Assembly (NCBI RefSeq): GCF_001949145.1
Contig: NW_019091408.1
Span: 808,335 to 872,334 of the forward strand
DNA length: 64,000 bases
DNA from: Acanthaster planci
Taxonomy: Eukaryota > Echinodermata > Asteroidea > Valvatida > Acanthasteridae
Reading direction: 5' to 3'
Positions 48,711 to 60,611 of the stretch are shown here, in pieces (the first letter of the stretch is position 1; each line of letters starts with the position of its first letter). The position numbers and the translations under genes are program-made. The notes beneath the pieces were generated by a model, which made no database searches, was not told where the DNA came from, and was given only the letters and a program-made list of their open reading frames with translations.

Positions 48711-49181
48711 TTGTATGTATCACACAGATCCACACTCGGGCTATTGTTGATATACCGTACCCTAACGTGGTGAGACTCTTAACATAGCACACTTTTATTT
48801 TTTTCATTTCTTGTGTTTAACGGAGCAATAATTTCAGCTCAATTTCACAATTAGTGAAACTTCATCAACTGCATGTAATATTCTGACTCATACATGTACA
48901 TGTAAATCTCTATTTTATGTACATGTACCTGTTGCAAAATTTGAAATGTCATTTTCCCTGATTTTCCGACTTTTTCTGGCTTGCCAAACGAACTCTTTAA
49001 AAATGTGCCCAAAATAAGGAAAAAGAATTTTCTAACAAACTTGTGCAAATTGTGGATGGATGTTTGAGTGGCAGCAATAATACTTTACAAGGATTTATCA
49101 ACTTGAAATGAATTTGTTCCTATTTATATGGGATTTTCTGCAAGTTTCTTCAAGTGTGCACGTGCCGAGTTAAGGACCACT

Positions 49182-49251
49182 TAGCCCAGGTTGGACGCCG
49201 TTTTCATTTATTTAGTTGTAATGTAATGAAGACGTCGTCCAACCTGGGCTA
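49182..49251. repeat. 70-nt hairpin, 27-bp stem with 2 mismatches
   Basis: TAGCCCAGGTTGGACG (49182-49197) is the exact reverse complement of 49236-49251. The stem continues inward as CCGTTTTCATT against AATGAAGACGT, leaving a 16-base loop. Size and shape fit either a very small MITE or a microRNA precursor. I recognise no known microRNA seed. Confidence 0.8.
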
Positions 49252-50199
49252 GGGAACACTAAGCTGAATTAGAGCCCAATTTCCGGATGCCGACTGTCAT
49301 GACTGATTGGATTTCGAACGAAATTTTGGGACACTGAAAGTGCCCATAAAGGTTCAACATCATCATGACCATGTATCATGAAGGTAATCATATACGTGTA
49401 GGCCTTAGGAAATGAGTTTTAAGGTTTTCAAAGAGAGGTTTGGCAATGCTGTGTGAGGAAAGTCAAGTGAATACATGTCTAAGTGTGCCAAATTAGCTGA
49501 TTAGGGGACTCAACAACACATACCGGTATCATTTAGGCTACATGTGTCATAGCAGGCATGATTGACCACTTGACTGAGTGATACAGCAGCCTGTACTGTG
49601 ACATGTGTGAGGAAATGTACAAGTACATGTAGGCCTAAAACTTGTCTGGGTAACTTCATGAACTTGAAAGTTGGATCCTTACAAATCGCCTTGTTTTAAA
49701 GACTTGGACATGATCAGGTGACTGTAGGGTCAAAGTACCTTCCATACAGCGTTTCCTACTTAAATGTGAGTAGGCCTAACCTTATCATCATTTTTGGAAT
49801 CTCCGATTCTCACTTGATCCTACGTGTAAGCTGGACGCATTAGCATGATAGGACAGTTTAACTGTTAAAGAACCATTTTGGAGGCAAATTGATTCGGGGT
49901 ATCCAAGGCCTATGGAAAGTACTCGGACCCCACTACTACTCACTAGTAGTACAAATGTTTAAAAAAGGCGATTTGTAGGGTCCAAGTTAGGTCGAGGCCT
50001 ACTCAGCCAGCTGCATGTACAATTACATGACTATATACATAAGCCTATCGTGTATTTACCAGTGTTTGTGACCAAATTCCACCACACCAGCAGCTCTTCT
50101 ACGGCCGAGCCTCACAAACTGCCAGCTGCAGATGACGGAAGAAAATCTTTGTCTCTTCAACTTGCAAGCTTCAAGGAAGCAAGGGCATCATCAATATGT

Positions 50200-50520
50200 A
50201 TACATTTATGTAGGCCTGTCATGCCTGTGTGTTTAAACGTTCGAAATAAAAGGCTTCACAGCAACGGCAACACTGACCTGACAGCGTGCGATATACGTGT
50301 ACATACAGTAAGTATGCACAGAGCGCGTGCAGCGAGCTGTTCCCTGTGAGAGGTACAGCAAAGATTGTACAGCGCCGCTTTGCGGTGTAAGAACGTCCAT
50401 TCACCAAAGATAGTGCGCCGCGCCGCTGTACTAGCGCTATACAATCTGTGATGCAAAGATCGTACGTGTCAGTGGGAGACTTCGAGATGCTTGGTGGCGA
50501 CAAGATAACGAAATGGCGAG
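50200..50520 (-). promoter_or_regulatory. CpG-rich segment, candidate 5' end of EXTL3
   Basis: CpG density is clearly higher than in the neighbouring AT-rich DNA. On the minus strand a donor-like CTGTCAG|GTCAGTG lies near 50280, downstream of the CpG-rich part. It lies just outside the palindrome-rich domain, which would then be a long first intron. This is inference; no transcript evidence is available. Confidence 0.25.
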
Positions 50521-51324
50521 GTAACGAATGATATGAAACATGAACATTTAAGAAGTGAGCTATTCAAAATTTAGGAAGATAGAGTTTTTGACCTTGAAGA
50601 GAAAAGACATTTATGACTATATACATAATAATAATAAAAACGCTTTTCATACCAAGTATGTCAAAGCGCAGGACAATATGGACATTAAAACGATAAGATA
50701 AAAACATACACAATCATATCTAATTATTACAATTAGTTAAAATACTCATTAAAAAGGAAGGTTTTCAGACGCCTTTTAAAACCATCATACGATTGAAACT
50801 GATACGTGTATATCGGAGCTCGAGTCCATGGCAGACAAAATGAGCAAATACTTCATCACTAACTACTTGTTCGAAATACCTTTATTGACGTCAAACAATT
50901 GCCAATAAGAAAGCTCAAAGCTCAGAACAGAAATGAAGTTATAAACCCTGGCGGGAGAAGTTTACAAATAGACAAATAGCAGTTTAACAACAGGGCACCA
51001 ACTGATTGAAGGAAAGACACTCAAGAATCGTAAAAGGAAGCAATTCGACCTGGAACACAGGTGAGAAAGCAAGGGGAAGCCTTGAAGAGAGGCCTGGCAA
51101 AGCATGCCAGAGGGGAAAAAACACCTACTGGGGGAGACAAATTGCGGCTACAAATTTTTACTTAGGAATTTAGGTATTCAAAAATTTTGGCATTTAGAGT
51201 TTTAGTTATTCAATTTACTCTATCTTCCTCTATTTCTGAATAACTCACCTCTGTGACGTGACAGAGGGCGCTAATCACTAAAGGCGCTCTGCCCAGTAAC
51301 AGGTCTGTGCAGACATTAAACGTA

Positions 51325-51642
51325 TTGGGTGCGTTCGATTAGCTTACACGTGTAACTTAAACTTACACAAGAGCGTTCGTTTAGCCATCACGTGGATCCT
51401 CGTGTCTGCCCTGGTGTCAGTCACCACTACCCCAGCTGGCGAGCGGGTCTCTGGAGGCTGCCCAAGTGTAATGACGTCACGGATAGACTGTTCGTGCGTG
51501 GACATGATGGAACTGGCGGGGACTTGACCTTTTCCCCAGAATGCCTTGGCGAATACGCTGCAGGGTTCGATTAGCCTCATTTCGAGGCTTCCCTTGCGTT
51601 TAAGACTGGTGTATTCGGGGGAGCTAATCGAAGGCACCCATA
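51325..51642. mobile_element. MITE with TIR GGGTGCGTTCGATTAGCT
   Basis: Left end TTGGGTGCGTTCGATTAGCT. Right end reverse-complemented ATGGGTGCCTTCGATTAGCT. The element is about 318 bp with no coding capacity. Subterminal GCGTTCGTTTAGCC and GGGTTCGATTAGCC repeat the terminal motif internally. I recall termini of this kind in several marine invertebrates; the superfamily is uncertain. Confidence 0.8.
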
Positions 51643-52959
51643 GACCGCCGGTCTTGCGCATATAACTGTGATTTTGAAAAGTATGGGCAAACACTAGGCG
51701 GAACGGTGGATGACAGCGCGTTCAGTGCGCATTACGCGCAACGCACTTATATTTCCTGTATTTGTGTACACGTGCTTCCAAATACGTTCACCTTTTTGCT
51801 CTTCAGTACTGCCATCTTTTCTTTTCAAATGTTGCAAATACATTGTTTTGAATCCCTGAGGGCCAGATTGAGTAAATAGAGGGGGTTTTTACAAATCGAA
51901 AAATGGCGTCATAGAATTTTATGGCTGGAACTCTTCAACTGTGTGTAAATTCCCTGTACCGAGGGGTGAATTTGCCCATAGTTTTGATTTTAGTGGGGCG
52001 CCACGCAGATCACGAAAAACCCTTGTAGTTTTCAATAGGGCCCGGCGGTCTATGCGTTTATATGTCTGTGCAGGCCCGGGGCAGATGTTAGGCGCGCATA
52101 GCTGTGTGTTAAGCGAGCGTGGCGCATAGGCTCTGCCTTGCGCGTAGGGCGATTGGTTAACGGAAGTCACTGCGTCTGCCTGGTCACATGTAGTGCGTGC
52201 AGGCGTAGTTGCAGCAGTGGCCGGCTTGCAAAGCTATGAAAAGGGCACGCAGGCAAGGTTTAGTCGTCCTGAGTCAAGGGCTGATCCTGAGGTGTATGTA
52301 AGGGTCGAGAATCCTGTGCAAGGGTTAAAAGTCACCTAGCATAATTATAGCTCCATGCTGTGACTGTGCCACAGTCCCGAGTGGTGCGTGTGTCGTTTCG
52401 CGTTGCAACATGAGGGGCTCGGTAGGTTGAGGGGCTAATTGATGGTGCGGTATAGTTCTGATAGGAGCTTGCAGTCTATATGAGGGCGGATTGATATCTC
52501 GTTACGTGAGTTGCGTGTAGCGCAGCCCTGACAATAAGCCCCGAAAACTTGGTAAAGTCCCTGATTCGGCACTTGATGCCCACAATCTCCCCGTCAATAG
52601 CACCCTCTACTGGTGTATTGGTTGAATGTGATTGAAACGCGTTGATTGAAATTAGGTACTTTGATTGTTGTAAATAAGTCGATGTCAAGACGAAGTTTAT
52701 TTCCAGTCAGTTCTGTCCGGGTTACGTCACTAAGTTTTGACCAATCAGGTTAGGCATCATCTCAACGAAGACCAGAGATCATTGAACTTTCTTGGAACAC
52801 GATATACTTCCAACTCAACGCACTCGTCCATAGCCGCTCAGCGACTCTCCGGTACGTGCCGTCCGACCGTCGCGCTTCGAGGAGGAGGGCGTCCTCGCCT
52901 TCGTCGGAGGTGTGCAACGTCACACTTCTTAAATGATTCAAATTTCACATTATGTAGTT

Positions 52960-54660
52960 ACTGAGGAATTTGGTTATTTTGTTTGGTATATATTTAAGTT
53001 CCGAAATACATTCATATTTAAGAGTATCTGAATGACTAATAAATACCTATCTTTCTAAATATATAAATTCCTGAATGACTCATCCTCCAAAAACCTATTT
53101 TTCTAAACAAATCATTTCTTAAGTAATGGAGTTTGAAATGATTTCCTTGGGAAATGAGCTTCTTAGCTATAAATATCAAATTGCAAAACGATTTAATCGG
53201 TAAATACCAAAATTTCTGAATACCCGAAATCCCAAATAACTCAAATTCCAAATAAATTCCTTACTCGTAGATATTTAGATACTGTTTGCAAAAGAACATG
53301 CATATTGAGAGCAATAGAAGTTTTTCAACATCTTTTGTAAGAATTCCTTAAACAGCAATCTCAGACTTAGGAGATTAAAGTCTATTTTCACTGCAAAAGC
53401 ACCATAAATCATAACAATGACAGTGGCTCTGCTTCAATTTATGATGGCCTTTGATACCCAAATATAACTTTAAAAAAAAATTGCTGACAGGCTTCATAAT
53501 GATGGTCTTGCAGCCTCACTTTTACTTCTTCAATAGCACCAGTCTCAGATTAATGTTCAACTGAATGAGCCTGTTTTTCCAATACATTGCAAGTACTCTC
53601 CCTTTGGCCATTTTTGGCCTTATTCTCACTTTCTATGACAAGAGACGTCTATACATGTCCCAATTCACAGCCCATGTAAGTTTACCACACAGGTGTTTCC
53701 TGCATACTTGTCATATGGCAGATTAACAACTTTATACATTCCTCCTTTGTTTTGTTTATTAATTACTACTTATCCTGCAATGTATAATTCGTATAAAGCT
53801 ATGTTATGCCTTAAATATATCCCCATTAATTCCGTGACTGGTTCAGTACCACTTGCTTACTACAAAAGAAGGCAAAAATGTAATTGTCTCTTGTCTGGCA
53901 ACCCTTTATCACAACTTACACTGCCCCTTTATATCACTTCTCACCTTTAATTTGATGTTATAAGCTTTAATGGATTCTTTTGTGAATTAAATATAGCACC
54001 ATTAATTATAAGATTGGTTCAGTGCAACTTGCAGCCCAACAATTAAACAGGGCAAAAAATGCCCCATTATTTCTCTGGAACCCTTTCTCACACTTTACAT
54101 GTACACTGCACCTTTAATTTGCTGATATAAGCTTTAATAGCTTGTTCAATAATTTTTAGGTTTTTAATATACTCCCATTATTCTGTGATTTGGTCATCAC
54201 AACTTGTATCCCACCAAACAAGGGGAAAAATAATGCATCTTTGATTCTCTTTAAAACTCTTCATTGGTACTAACTTTCACTTGCGGTTATCGCCATTCAA
54301 ACCCTTATACAACAAATGATATTGAAGGCTGGTGTAAGTACATACTAAGTATAGTCATTGTACTTAGATTTGTCCCACGGAGCTAATCTCGTCTGGCTTC
54401 ATTGTGAAGCATGTAAACATGGTTAAGCATCTAGAGTTTTCGTATTTCATCTGAAATGAAAACGAGTTCCTAAATACGCGTACAGTTCTAAATATCTACC
54501 GGTATATTGCTATATCATAATAAATCTCAAACTACCAACATTTTCTGAATTCCTAAAGTCCTCAATAACTCCGGTTTAAAATAAATTCCTTACTCAGAAA
54601 TATAGTTATTTCGGTATTTAGTTATTTTGTTTGCTTATTTTCAAAATATATGGATACAGG
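52960..54660. repeat. AT-rich degenerate repeats plus a roughly 176-bp tandem array (53790-54300)
   Basis: At 52960-53300 and again at 54430-54660 the DNA is a loose repetition of AAATWCCTAAATA-like words; a short stretch at 51.15-51.25 kb is similar. Between them, three diverged copies of a roughly 176-bp unit can be aligned on GGTTCAGT or GGTCATC at about 53840, 54016 and 54192. Each is preceded by a CCATTAATT-like segment. I see no gene. Confidence 0.7.
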
Positions 54661-55219
54661 CCATCAGCTGAATAGGATGCCTAGAAAAAGACTTCTGTCT
54701 TTAAATTGCAACGACCGGCTTCGTTGCGTCTTGCCCTGTAGTCGTGGCGTCACCCCCTTTCTCGTTACTTTTAAGGTGCCTTAATTTACATATTACGTAA
54801 ACCACGGAAAACAAGCTGCCACCCCAGTAAGGTACAACGGCGAACCACAACGGACCCCTGTACGTACACCAACTATAATGTATGCCACTGCCGTAATTTA
54901 AACCGAACCACCGCAGACACGTGTGCGTACACATGCACATAGCCCCACGTACGTACGTGCGTCAGCTGTTCATACCGTGATGCCGAGTCGAAAAACCGAC
55001 CAGGACGAGGCACGCACGTACGTGAGCAAGCTGAAAGTGGGGTAACGGCTTCACTGGGAATCGGATGTCACTCCCAAAGCATAACGGCCCGACGTACTGT
55101 GCAATGTACCGTAGTGAAGGGTATTGCGCAACACACCGTGAAGTGTTTCCGCCACGCACGTACAGCAGGCCTTACGGCCGGGGTTATCAAAATCATCTAC
55201 GCCTTGATCAAGGCTACGT

Positions 55220-56150
55220 CCTGCGGTGTTGGAGTATTCGTACTCGTACTTGAGTACATGCAAGTACTCGGCCCGTACTCGCCTTTCAGTACTCGAAATT
55301 TATTTGGACTTGGCCAGTACTCTATTCTTTGTACTCGAATGCTGCCTGTGCTCGAGCGTCAATTACTCAGCACTCGGCCCCAGTACTCGAGGGTATAATT
55401 CGAGTACAGCACTTGATCGATTCCTCTCGAATGCATCAACAGTGCTGGGCGTGGCGGCTTAACGCACGCTGGGTACGAGGATTGATCTTTTAATTTTTTA
55501 GTTTAGTTCCCGTCTCCACCCCGCGGATGTAGTACTGATTTGTGAGTCCGGAGTCAGGCTAGAGTCAATACGTTCATGCCACGTTTTAGTGGTACGTTGT
55601 GCATGCACGTGAGGACGACGCATTTGTTCATGTACGTATTTCCGTGCACAGATCATACTGAAGTTCATGAGCACGAGGGCCACACATATTTCACTTTTCT
55701 TTGCCTTTCAATCGTTGAATATGTCGTCGATTTCTGATAAAATTAAATAGGGCTATGAAGATCACCAGGAGTTCAGCGTCAAGTATCCATAAGCCACACT
55801 GTTTGTTTAGAAAGAGTAAAAATAATCATTGCCAGTTATGCATCGACATTTTCACATGAATAAAAGGTGTGAATATCCACATGGTAATGCAGATATTTGT
55901 TACATGAAGACTACGTGCCTGTGTATCTCAGTTTTAATTATTTACGTATTTGTTCATTGTATTGCTTTGCAATTGTACTCAGACTCAAACTAAGGTACTT
56001 GCGCTCGGTCCGCCTACTCGGCCTTTGATGTACTCGGACTCAGAGATTTGGACTCCGACTCGTCACCAGTGTACTTGGACTCGTCCCCTAAAGTACTTGG
56101 AGTACTCTTTACTCGGATTTGAGGACTCGACTCCAACACTGAAGTCTTGC
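55220..56150. repeat. Degenerate TACTCG/GACTCG minisatellite in two blocks
   Basis: Blocks at 55220-55410 and 55970-56145 are dense in TACTCG, GACTCG and AGTACTT words with irregular spacing. The 560 bp between is ordinary sequence, so the second block may have been separated from the first by an insertion. Confidence 0.75.
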
Positions 56151-56376
56151 CATTTCATCGTACTCTCGCCGTCACCTCATTACTGGTGGAAATAGGGGCG
56201 CCCTTAGAGACGGAGCTAAGTTCCCGACCAATAGATACCATCACATGATGACATCTTAGGCGTGCAGACCACCAATTCAAGTGAGCATTTCTGACCAGCT
56301 CATTAGCATTAAAAGTGCCCCCTTCCACAGTATCTTTTGAAAAAAGAGATTGTTTGGCCCCCAAAATGGTCGAGAT

Positions 56377-56661
56377 NNNNNNNNNNNNNNNNNNNNNNNN
56401 NNNNNNNNNNNNNNNNNNNNNNNNNNNNNNNNNNNNNNNNNNNNNNNNNNNNNNNNNNNNNNNNNNNNNNNNNNNNNNNNNNNNNNNNNNNNNNNNNNNN
56501 NNNNNNNNNNNNNNNNNNNNNNNNNNNNNNNNNNNNNNNNNNNNNNNNNNNNNNNNNNNNNNNNNNNNNNNNNNNNNNNNNNNNNNNNNNNNNNNNNNNN
56601 NNNNNNNNNNNNNNNNNNNNNNNNNNNNNNNNNNNNNNNNNNNNNNNNNNNNNNNNNNNNN
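56377..56661. other. Assembly gap (285 N)
   Basis: A run of N. Frames that cross it are artefacts. Confidence 1.
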
Positions 56662-56764
56662 CCCTTAGAGGCCCAATGCACCTACAGGACAGTGCACATT
56701 CATGGACTTGTGACATACCCCCTCTTTTGGCCGTGAAAATCACCAACTATTCTTAGAACCAGCA

Positions 56765-57105
56765 AGGCACGACGGCATGATACGACGGAAGACGACACGA
56801 CGCAACAGCACGACACGACGGTGCAATGACACAACACGACGGCACGACATCAGGAGGCGACAGCAGTACGCGACGGTCTGCATAAAACTATAATATGACA
56901 TGCGACGCGACAGCACGACGGCACAATGCGACTCTACGACGGCTTGACGCGACGGCATGAGACGACGGCAAGACGCGACGGCACGACGCAACAGCATCAA
57001 AAAACAACGCGACGTGACGGCACGACAGCACGATGCAATGTGTCAAACACAACATAAAAGTAATGAGAAAGGAGGCGACGCCACGATGCGACGGCATGAC
57101 GCTGT
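56765..57105. repeat. CGACGGCA minisatellite, degenerate
   Basis: Irregular repetition of CACGACG, GCGACGGCA and CGACGGCATGA. A minus-strand reading gives Arg/Ser/Cys/Val-rich nonsense (SCRR repeated), an artefact of the repeat. It lies right beside the second assembly gap, which may have been caused by it. Confidence 0.85.
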
Positions 57106-57417
57106 GCAATTTGTCGGTTAAAGAGTATCATAGCTTGGTCCCGTTTCCTATGGAGGGTATCAAACACCGATAAAACGGCTTTCTCATAGTAAAGTACATG
57201 TATATTTTAAGTAGATCAGAGAAATATGGAAGGGCTGCGTAGCAACCTGATCAGAATATCGACGAGAATATAATATCAAATTAGTGCTCTCAAATATGTG
57301 ATTGCCGAACTTTCGGTAACTGACTACCTTCTTCAGGGCAAGCAGATTCAGTTCTGAATAAACGCAGAAAAATCCACGTTCATTCCCCCTGGATGCAGCG
57401 TTCCAAGTTTGAAAATC

Positions 57418-57676
57418 ATATGTGACCCACTCTGTGAAAATGAGTCACAAGTTGCCAGAGTCACTTTAGAGTAAAAAGACCTTAGAATAATTTTGCACAG
57501 TGTAAATCAATAGGAACCCATAGCATTTTTCACCATGGAGTATCCACTTTCACCAGTGTGCCAAACTGAGTGATACGTCAAGACAAAACGCTCAATTTGC
57601 TCTTTCTAATACAAATGAAAACTCAAAAAGTGGCTCTGGCGACTTATGACTCATTTTTACGGAGTGGACCACATAT
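57418..57676. mobile_element. MITE, 259 bp, with about 50-bp inverted ends
   Basis: Left end ATATGTGACCCACTCTGTGA then AAATGAGTCACAAGTTGCCA. Right end reverse-complemented ATATGTGGTCCACTCCGTAA then AAATGAGTCATAAGTCGCCA. Pairing continues through GAGYCACTTT. There is no coding capacity. The interior contains AGTGTGCCA. Confidence 0.9.
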
Positions 57677-57890
57677 TTTAAGTGTTGTTTACCAAAAATA
57701 CAGCCTGTTGTCAGAACGGTACTAAGCACATCAGTAGTCTCATCAGTTCAGGACTGTCGACTTTACAGTTGGTAAATAACACTTATAACATTCTCTGTTG
57801 TGGGAGGATGCTGTTTGCTGATGTTTGATACCCACTGTAGGTCACGTGACCAAGCAGGCCCAATTTGTCTAGAGCATGAAGCCTTTGAAA

Positions 57891-57938
57891 TAAGATACAT
57901 CTGATGCAGAAGAAAGTTTGTGCTTCAGATGGATCTTA
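57891..57938. repeat. Hairpin, 18-bp arms with 2 mismatches, 12-base loop
   Basis: TAAGATACATCTGATGCA against TGCTTCAGATGGATCTTA. Smaller than a typical microRNA precursor. Confidence 0.7.
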
Positions 57939-57939
57939 T

Positions 57940-59880
57940 ATCTGCAATGACTACTGGCCTCCAGCTCGGCCATCCTCAGAGGTGACAGTATTTCCACAGG
58001 TTACCCCTCCAATGACTTCAATACAATGATCCAGGGCCGAGTAACCCTGGGTGACCCCATTGGCAAGAAACCTTTGTCAGCTACAACATCGGATGTAAAT
58101 ACGTCCAAGGAGTACGTTTCGTTAACCTTGGGCAAACGCTACTTTCACGTTGAACAGTTCAACTAACTTTATTAACCTTCTAAAAACTATGACTCCGCGT
58201 AGTTCCGTTAAAGTCGGCCCAACCATCCTCTCAAACCCTCATGAAACGTTCCCTTCTTTTTGGAGGTAACACATTCCAACTAACTTGGTTACCCTTGTGC
58301 TAATCACAGAACAACTAATATAACCACAGCAGGAAAATAGGAAAACAAATTCCAACTCTGGCCACCAGGTAAAACTCGTCCTGGCTAAAAAGGGCACTTG
58401 TGATGTTCCCACTCTCTGAGAGTTTCCAACTGAATTCGATTTGTTTTTATTCGTATTTAGCTCAGTGAGTTGAATGGGAAATATTCCATCGAGTGCAATA
58501 ACATAAATGCAGGGGTTTTTACTACAAACAAAAGAACGAACTAAGCACATGCATGAGGAACCAGGAACTACCCACAAGGGGAATCCTAATTTTCAGATCA
58601 GGGTGTTGCACGTAAGAAAAATTATTTCATTTTAACGTCTGGTAATTTCTCAACAATACGTACAATTGACCATTTAAACAGTTATTTATGAGTAGTGAGG
58701 ATGACAAGTTCTCCAAGAGTCCAATGTGTTCATAATAAAAGTTTATTTAAAAAATTGGCTGTTCCTTAATCGGACCTCCAACAAGCGCTGGTCATTGCTG
58801 ACAGTGTACATGTACACACATTTCCTGCAGCTGCCGGTTGCATGTACAGAGCCGCCCAAGTATATATAGGCCATACAAGTTAACATAAACCAGGCTGGTG
58901 CAGTGAGCAGAGACCAAGAAGGAATGACTGCTCATTCTTTGCCAGGGCATAAAGCCTAATCCACGCTTTAGTGTACACTTTAAAATTTGAAGAATGCATT
59001 CTTCTGCATAACGCAGTTGGAACGGTCTGCCAAGCCTTTCAGTAGTGAATAAGTGAACTCGATAGCAATTCAACTTCTACTAGATTAGTGTTATCAGGCG
59101 TTGATTGAATAAAAGCACGGGTTCCCAGAATACGAGTATCATGACATACATGTGGATGATAAACCATAAACTTACTTAAAATATAGCCAGGTTACACAAC
59201 CCGTTTTGATCTTCAAAAACAAACCAATTACTATGACCAAAACCAAACCCTGAACTAGAACCCAAAGACCCTGCAATCAAAAACCAAAATCCATGACAAA
59301 AACGAATCAGTTGTTCTTACCCGACACCAACCTTGACAAATTACCGGTAACACGCATTTAAAGAAACTCCTACACAAAATCTAGGTTACAATAGCATGCT
59401 TATCGAAAGACAAATTAATGACAATCCTTGAACGTTAATATAATGTTTCAGACTAAACTAAAACTATTATCGACCATAGGAACCATCTTTTATCTTAAAA
59501 TAACGACTCACGCTATATAAATTGTCAACCGCTCCCCATAAATGTTGGTAAGATCGCTGAAAATGAAAATTCACAAATATCCAAATCTTTAATGCCTGCA
59601 ATACCAACACGAGAGTTGAGGATGGTCGTGTACAAATATTTGGGCACGACTGACTGCATGCTACACGTATTAAATTTTGTTACCGTGCCTGCAATACCCG
59701 TCACCTTCTCATGTATGTACATGTAAATGGATTAATGATCACGTGACATAATATTGAATTTTTCGTCACACAGTAGATAGAACATGCATTCCTCGATCAA
59801 GAGAAATTTCTGAACTCACGGCCGATATATATATGGCATTGAATTTATCCAGAGCAGGTTATTATAGGGATTTGTTCAAA
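57940..59880. other. Non-coding stretch
   Basis: No gene recognised. Minus-strand frames at 58239-58577 and 58792-59073 match no family I know and lack clear splice context. Telomere-like or microsatellite DNA is absent. Confidence 0.4.
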
Positions 59881-59885
59881 TATTG

Positions 59886-60060
59886 CAACAAAGCATGAAT
59901 GGTTCACAGCCGTGCAATGGGGAGAGTGGTTTTATTTGATGACAGGTGATAGGTTCCATTCCACAGTGCGAAGCCGAGTGAAATGGACAATTTAATCTAT
60001 CACCTCATAAAATCATTCTTACCACTGCAATGCTAGCAATGAACAAACATTCATTATTTG
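59886..60060. repeat. Foldback 3' of the P450 gene
   Basis: CAATGGGGAGAGTGGTTTTA and GACAGGTGATAG on the left pair imperfectly with CTATCACCTCATAAAATC and ACCACTGCAATG on the right. Pairing continues outward through GAATG and GTTCA words. Minus-strand AATAAA at 59936-59931, about 500 bases past the P450 stop, lies in its left arm and could be that gene's poly(A) signal. Confidence 0.55.
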
Positions 60061-60432
60061 TATATCCATCCGTCAACAATCATATCGGTTATCGGAAAGA
60101 TCATTGGGTAATTAGAACTGAATTATGTTGTCAATACAATGGCTCAAGGCTTACGAGTACAGAAAATTATTCCACAGCAATTCCAAATGTTGTACACCTG
60201 TCTTGATCTGCAAAACAACAATATTGACACTCTGTGTCAAGAAATTACCAAGATAAAGTTTTCGTTATCTGATATAAGTGAGAGATTTAAATACTTTCGA
60301 TGAAACCACTGGAACTCGAAGTTATTTCTTAAAGAAAATACGGCATAGTGTGATTTCATCTGAAACATTCCGTGCCATTTTCAATTTGAACTTCTTACCG
60401 TTCATTGATATAACTTGAAGGATAAACAAGGT

Positions 60433-60611
60433 TCAGCGTTTAGTAGCAATAATTTCATAAAGTTGGGGCCCCAAAGTGATACCGGCAATACCCTCCAGAG
60501 ATGGGGTTGGATTGCCAGCAGGCAAAGAGAACGTGAATCGCTGGAGGAGGTTGACAAAGAAGAGGAACATCTCCATCCTAGCAAGTGCCTCTCCCATGCA
60601 AATGCGCCGAC
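60433..60611 (-). CDS. P450 last exon with the haem-binding cysteine
   Basis: Acceptor CTGTCTCAG|GTCGG. Reads RRICMGEALARMEMFLFF, then LEGIAGITLGP and ends IIATKR and TGA. With the previous exon the haem loop is FGLGRRICMG, a full match to FxxGxRxCxG. Confidence 0.96.

Larger units (their letters stand above)
30770..48930. repeat. 18-kb domain saturated with TACATGTA and TACCGGTA palindromes
   Basis: Almost every few hundred bases contains ACATGTAC runs of 8-30 bases, and TACCGGTA recurs dozens of times. Both fit TAC-(AT or CG)-GTA, which is self-complementary. The density falls sharply below about 30.7 kb and above about 49 kb. No gene is recognisable inside; frames such as 31453-32022 and 41190-41654 are translations of the repeats. 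Confidence 0.85.

Noticed and set aside
56277-56756. Several frames of 117-145 codons
   Set aside because: They cross the second N gap.
56740-57109. Arg/Cys/Ser-rich minus-strand frames
   Set aside because: They are translations of the CGACGG minisatellite.
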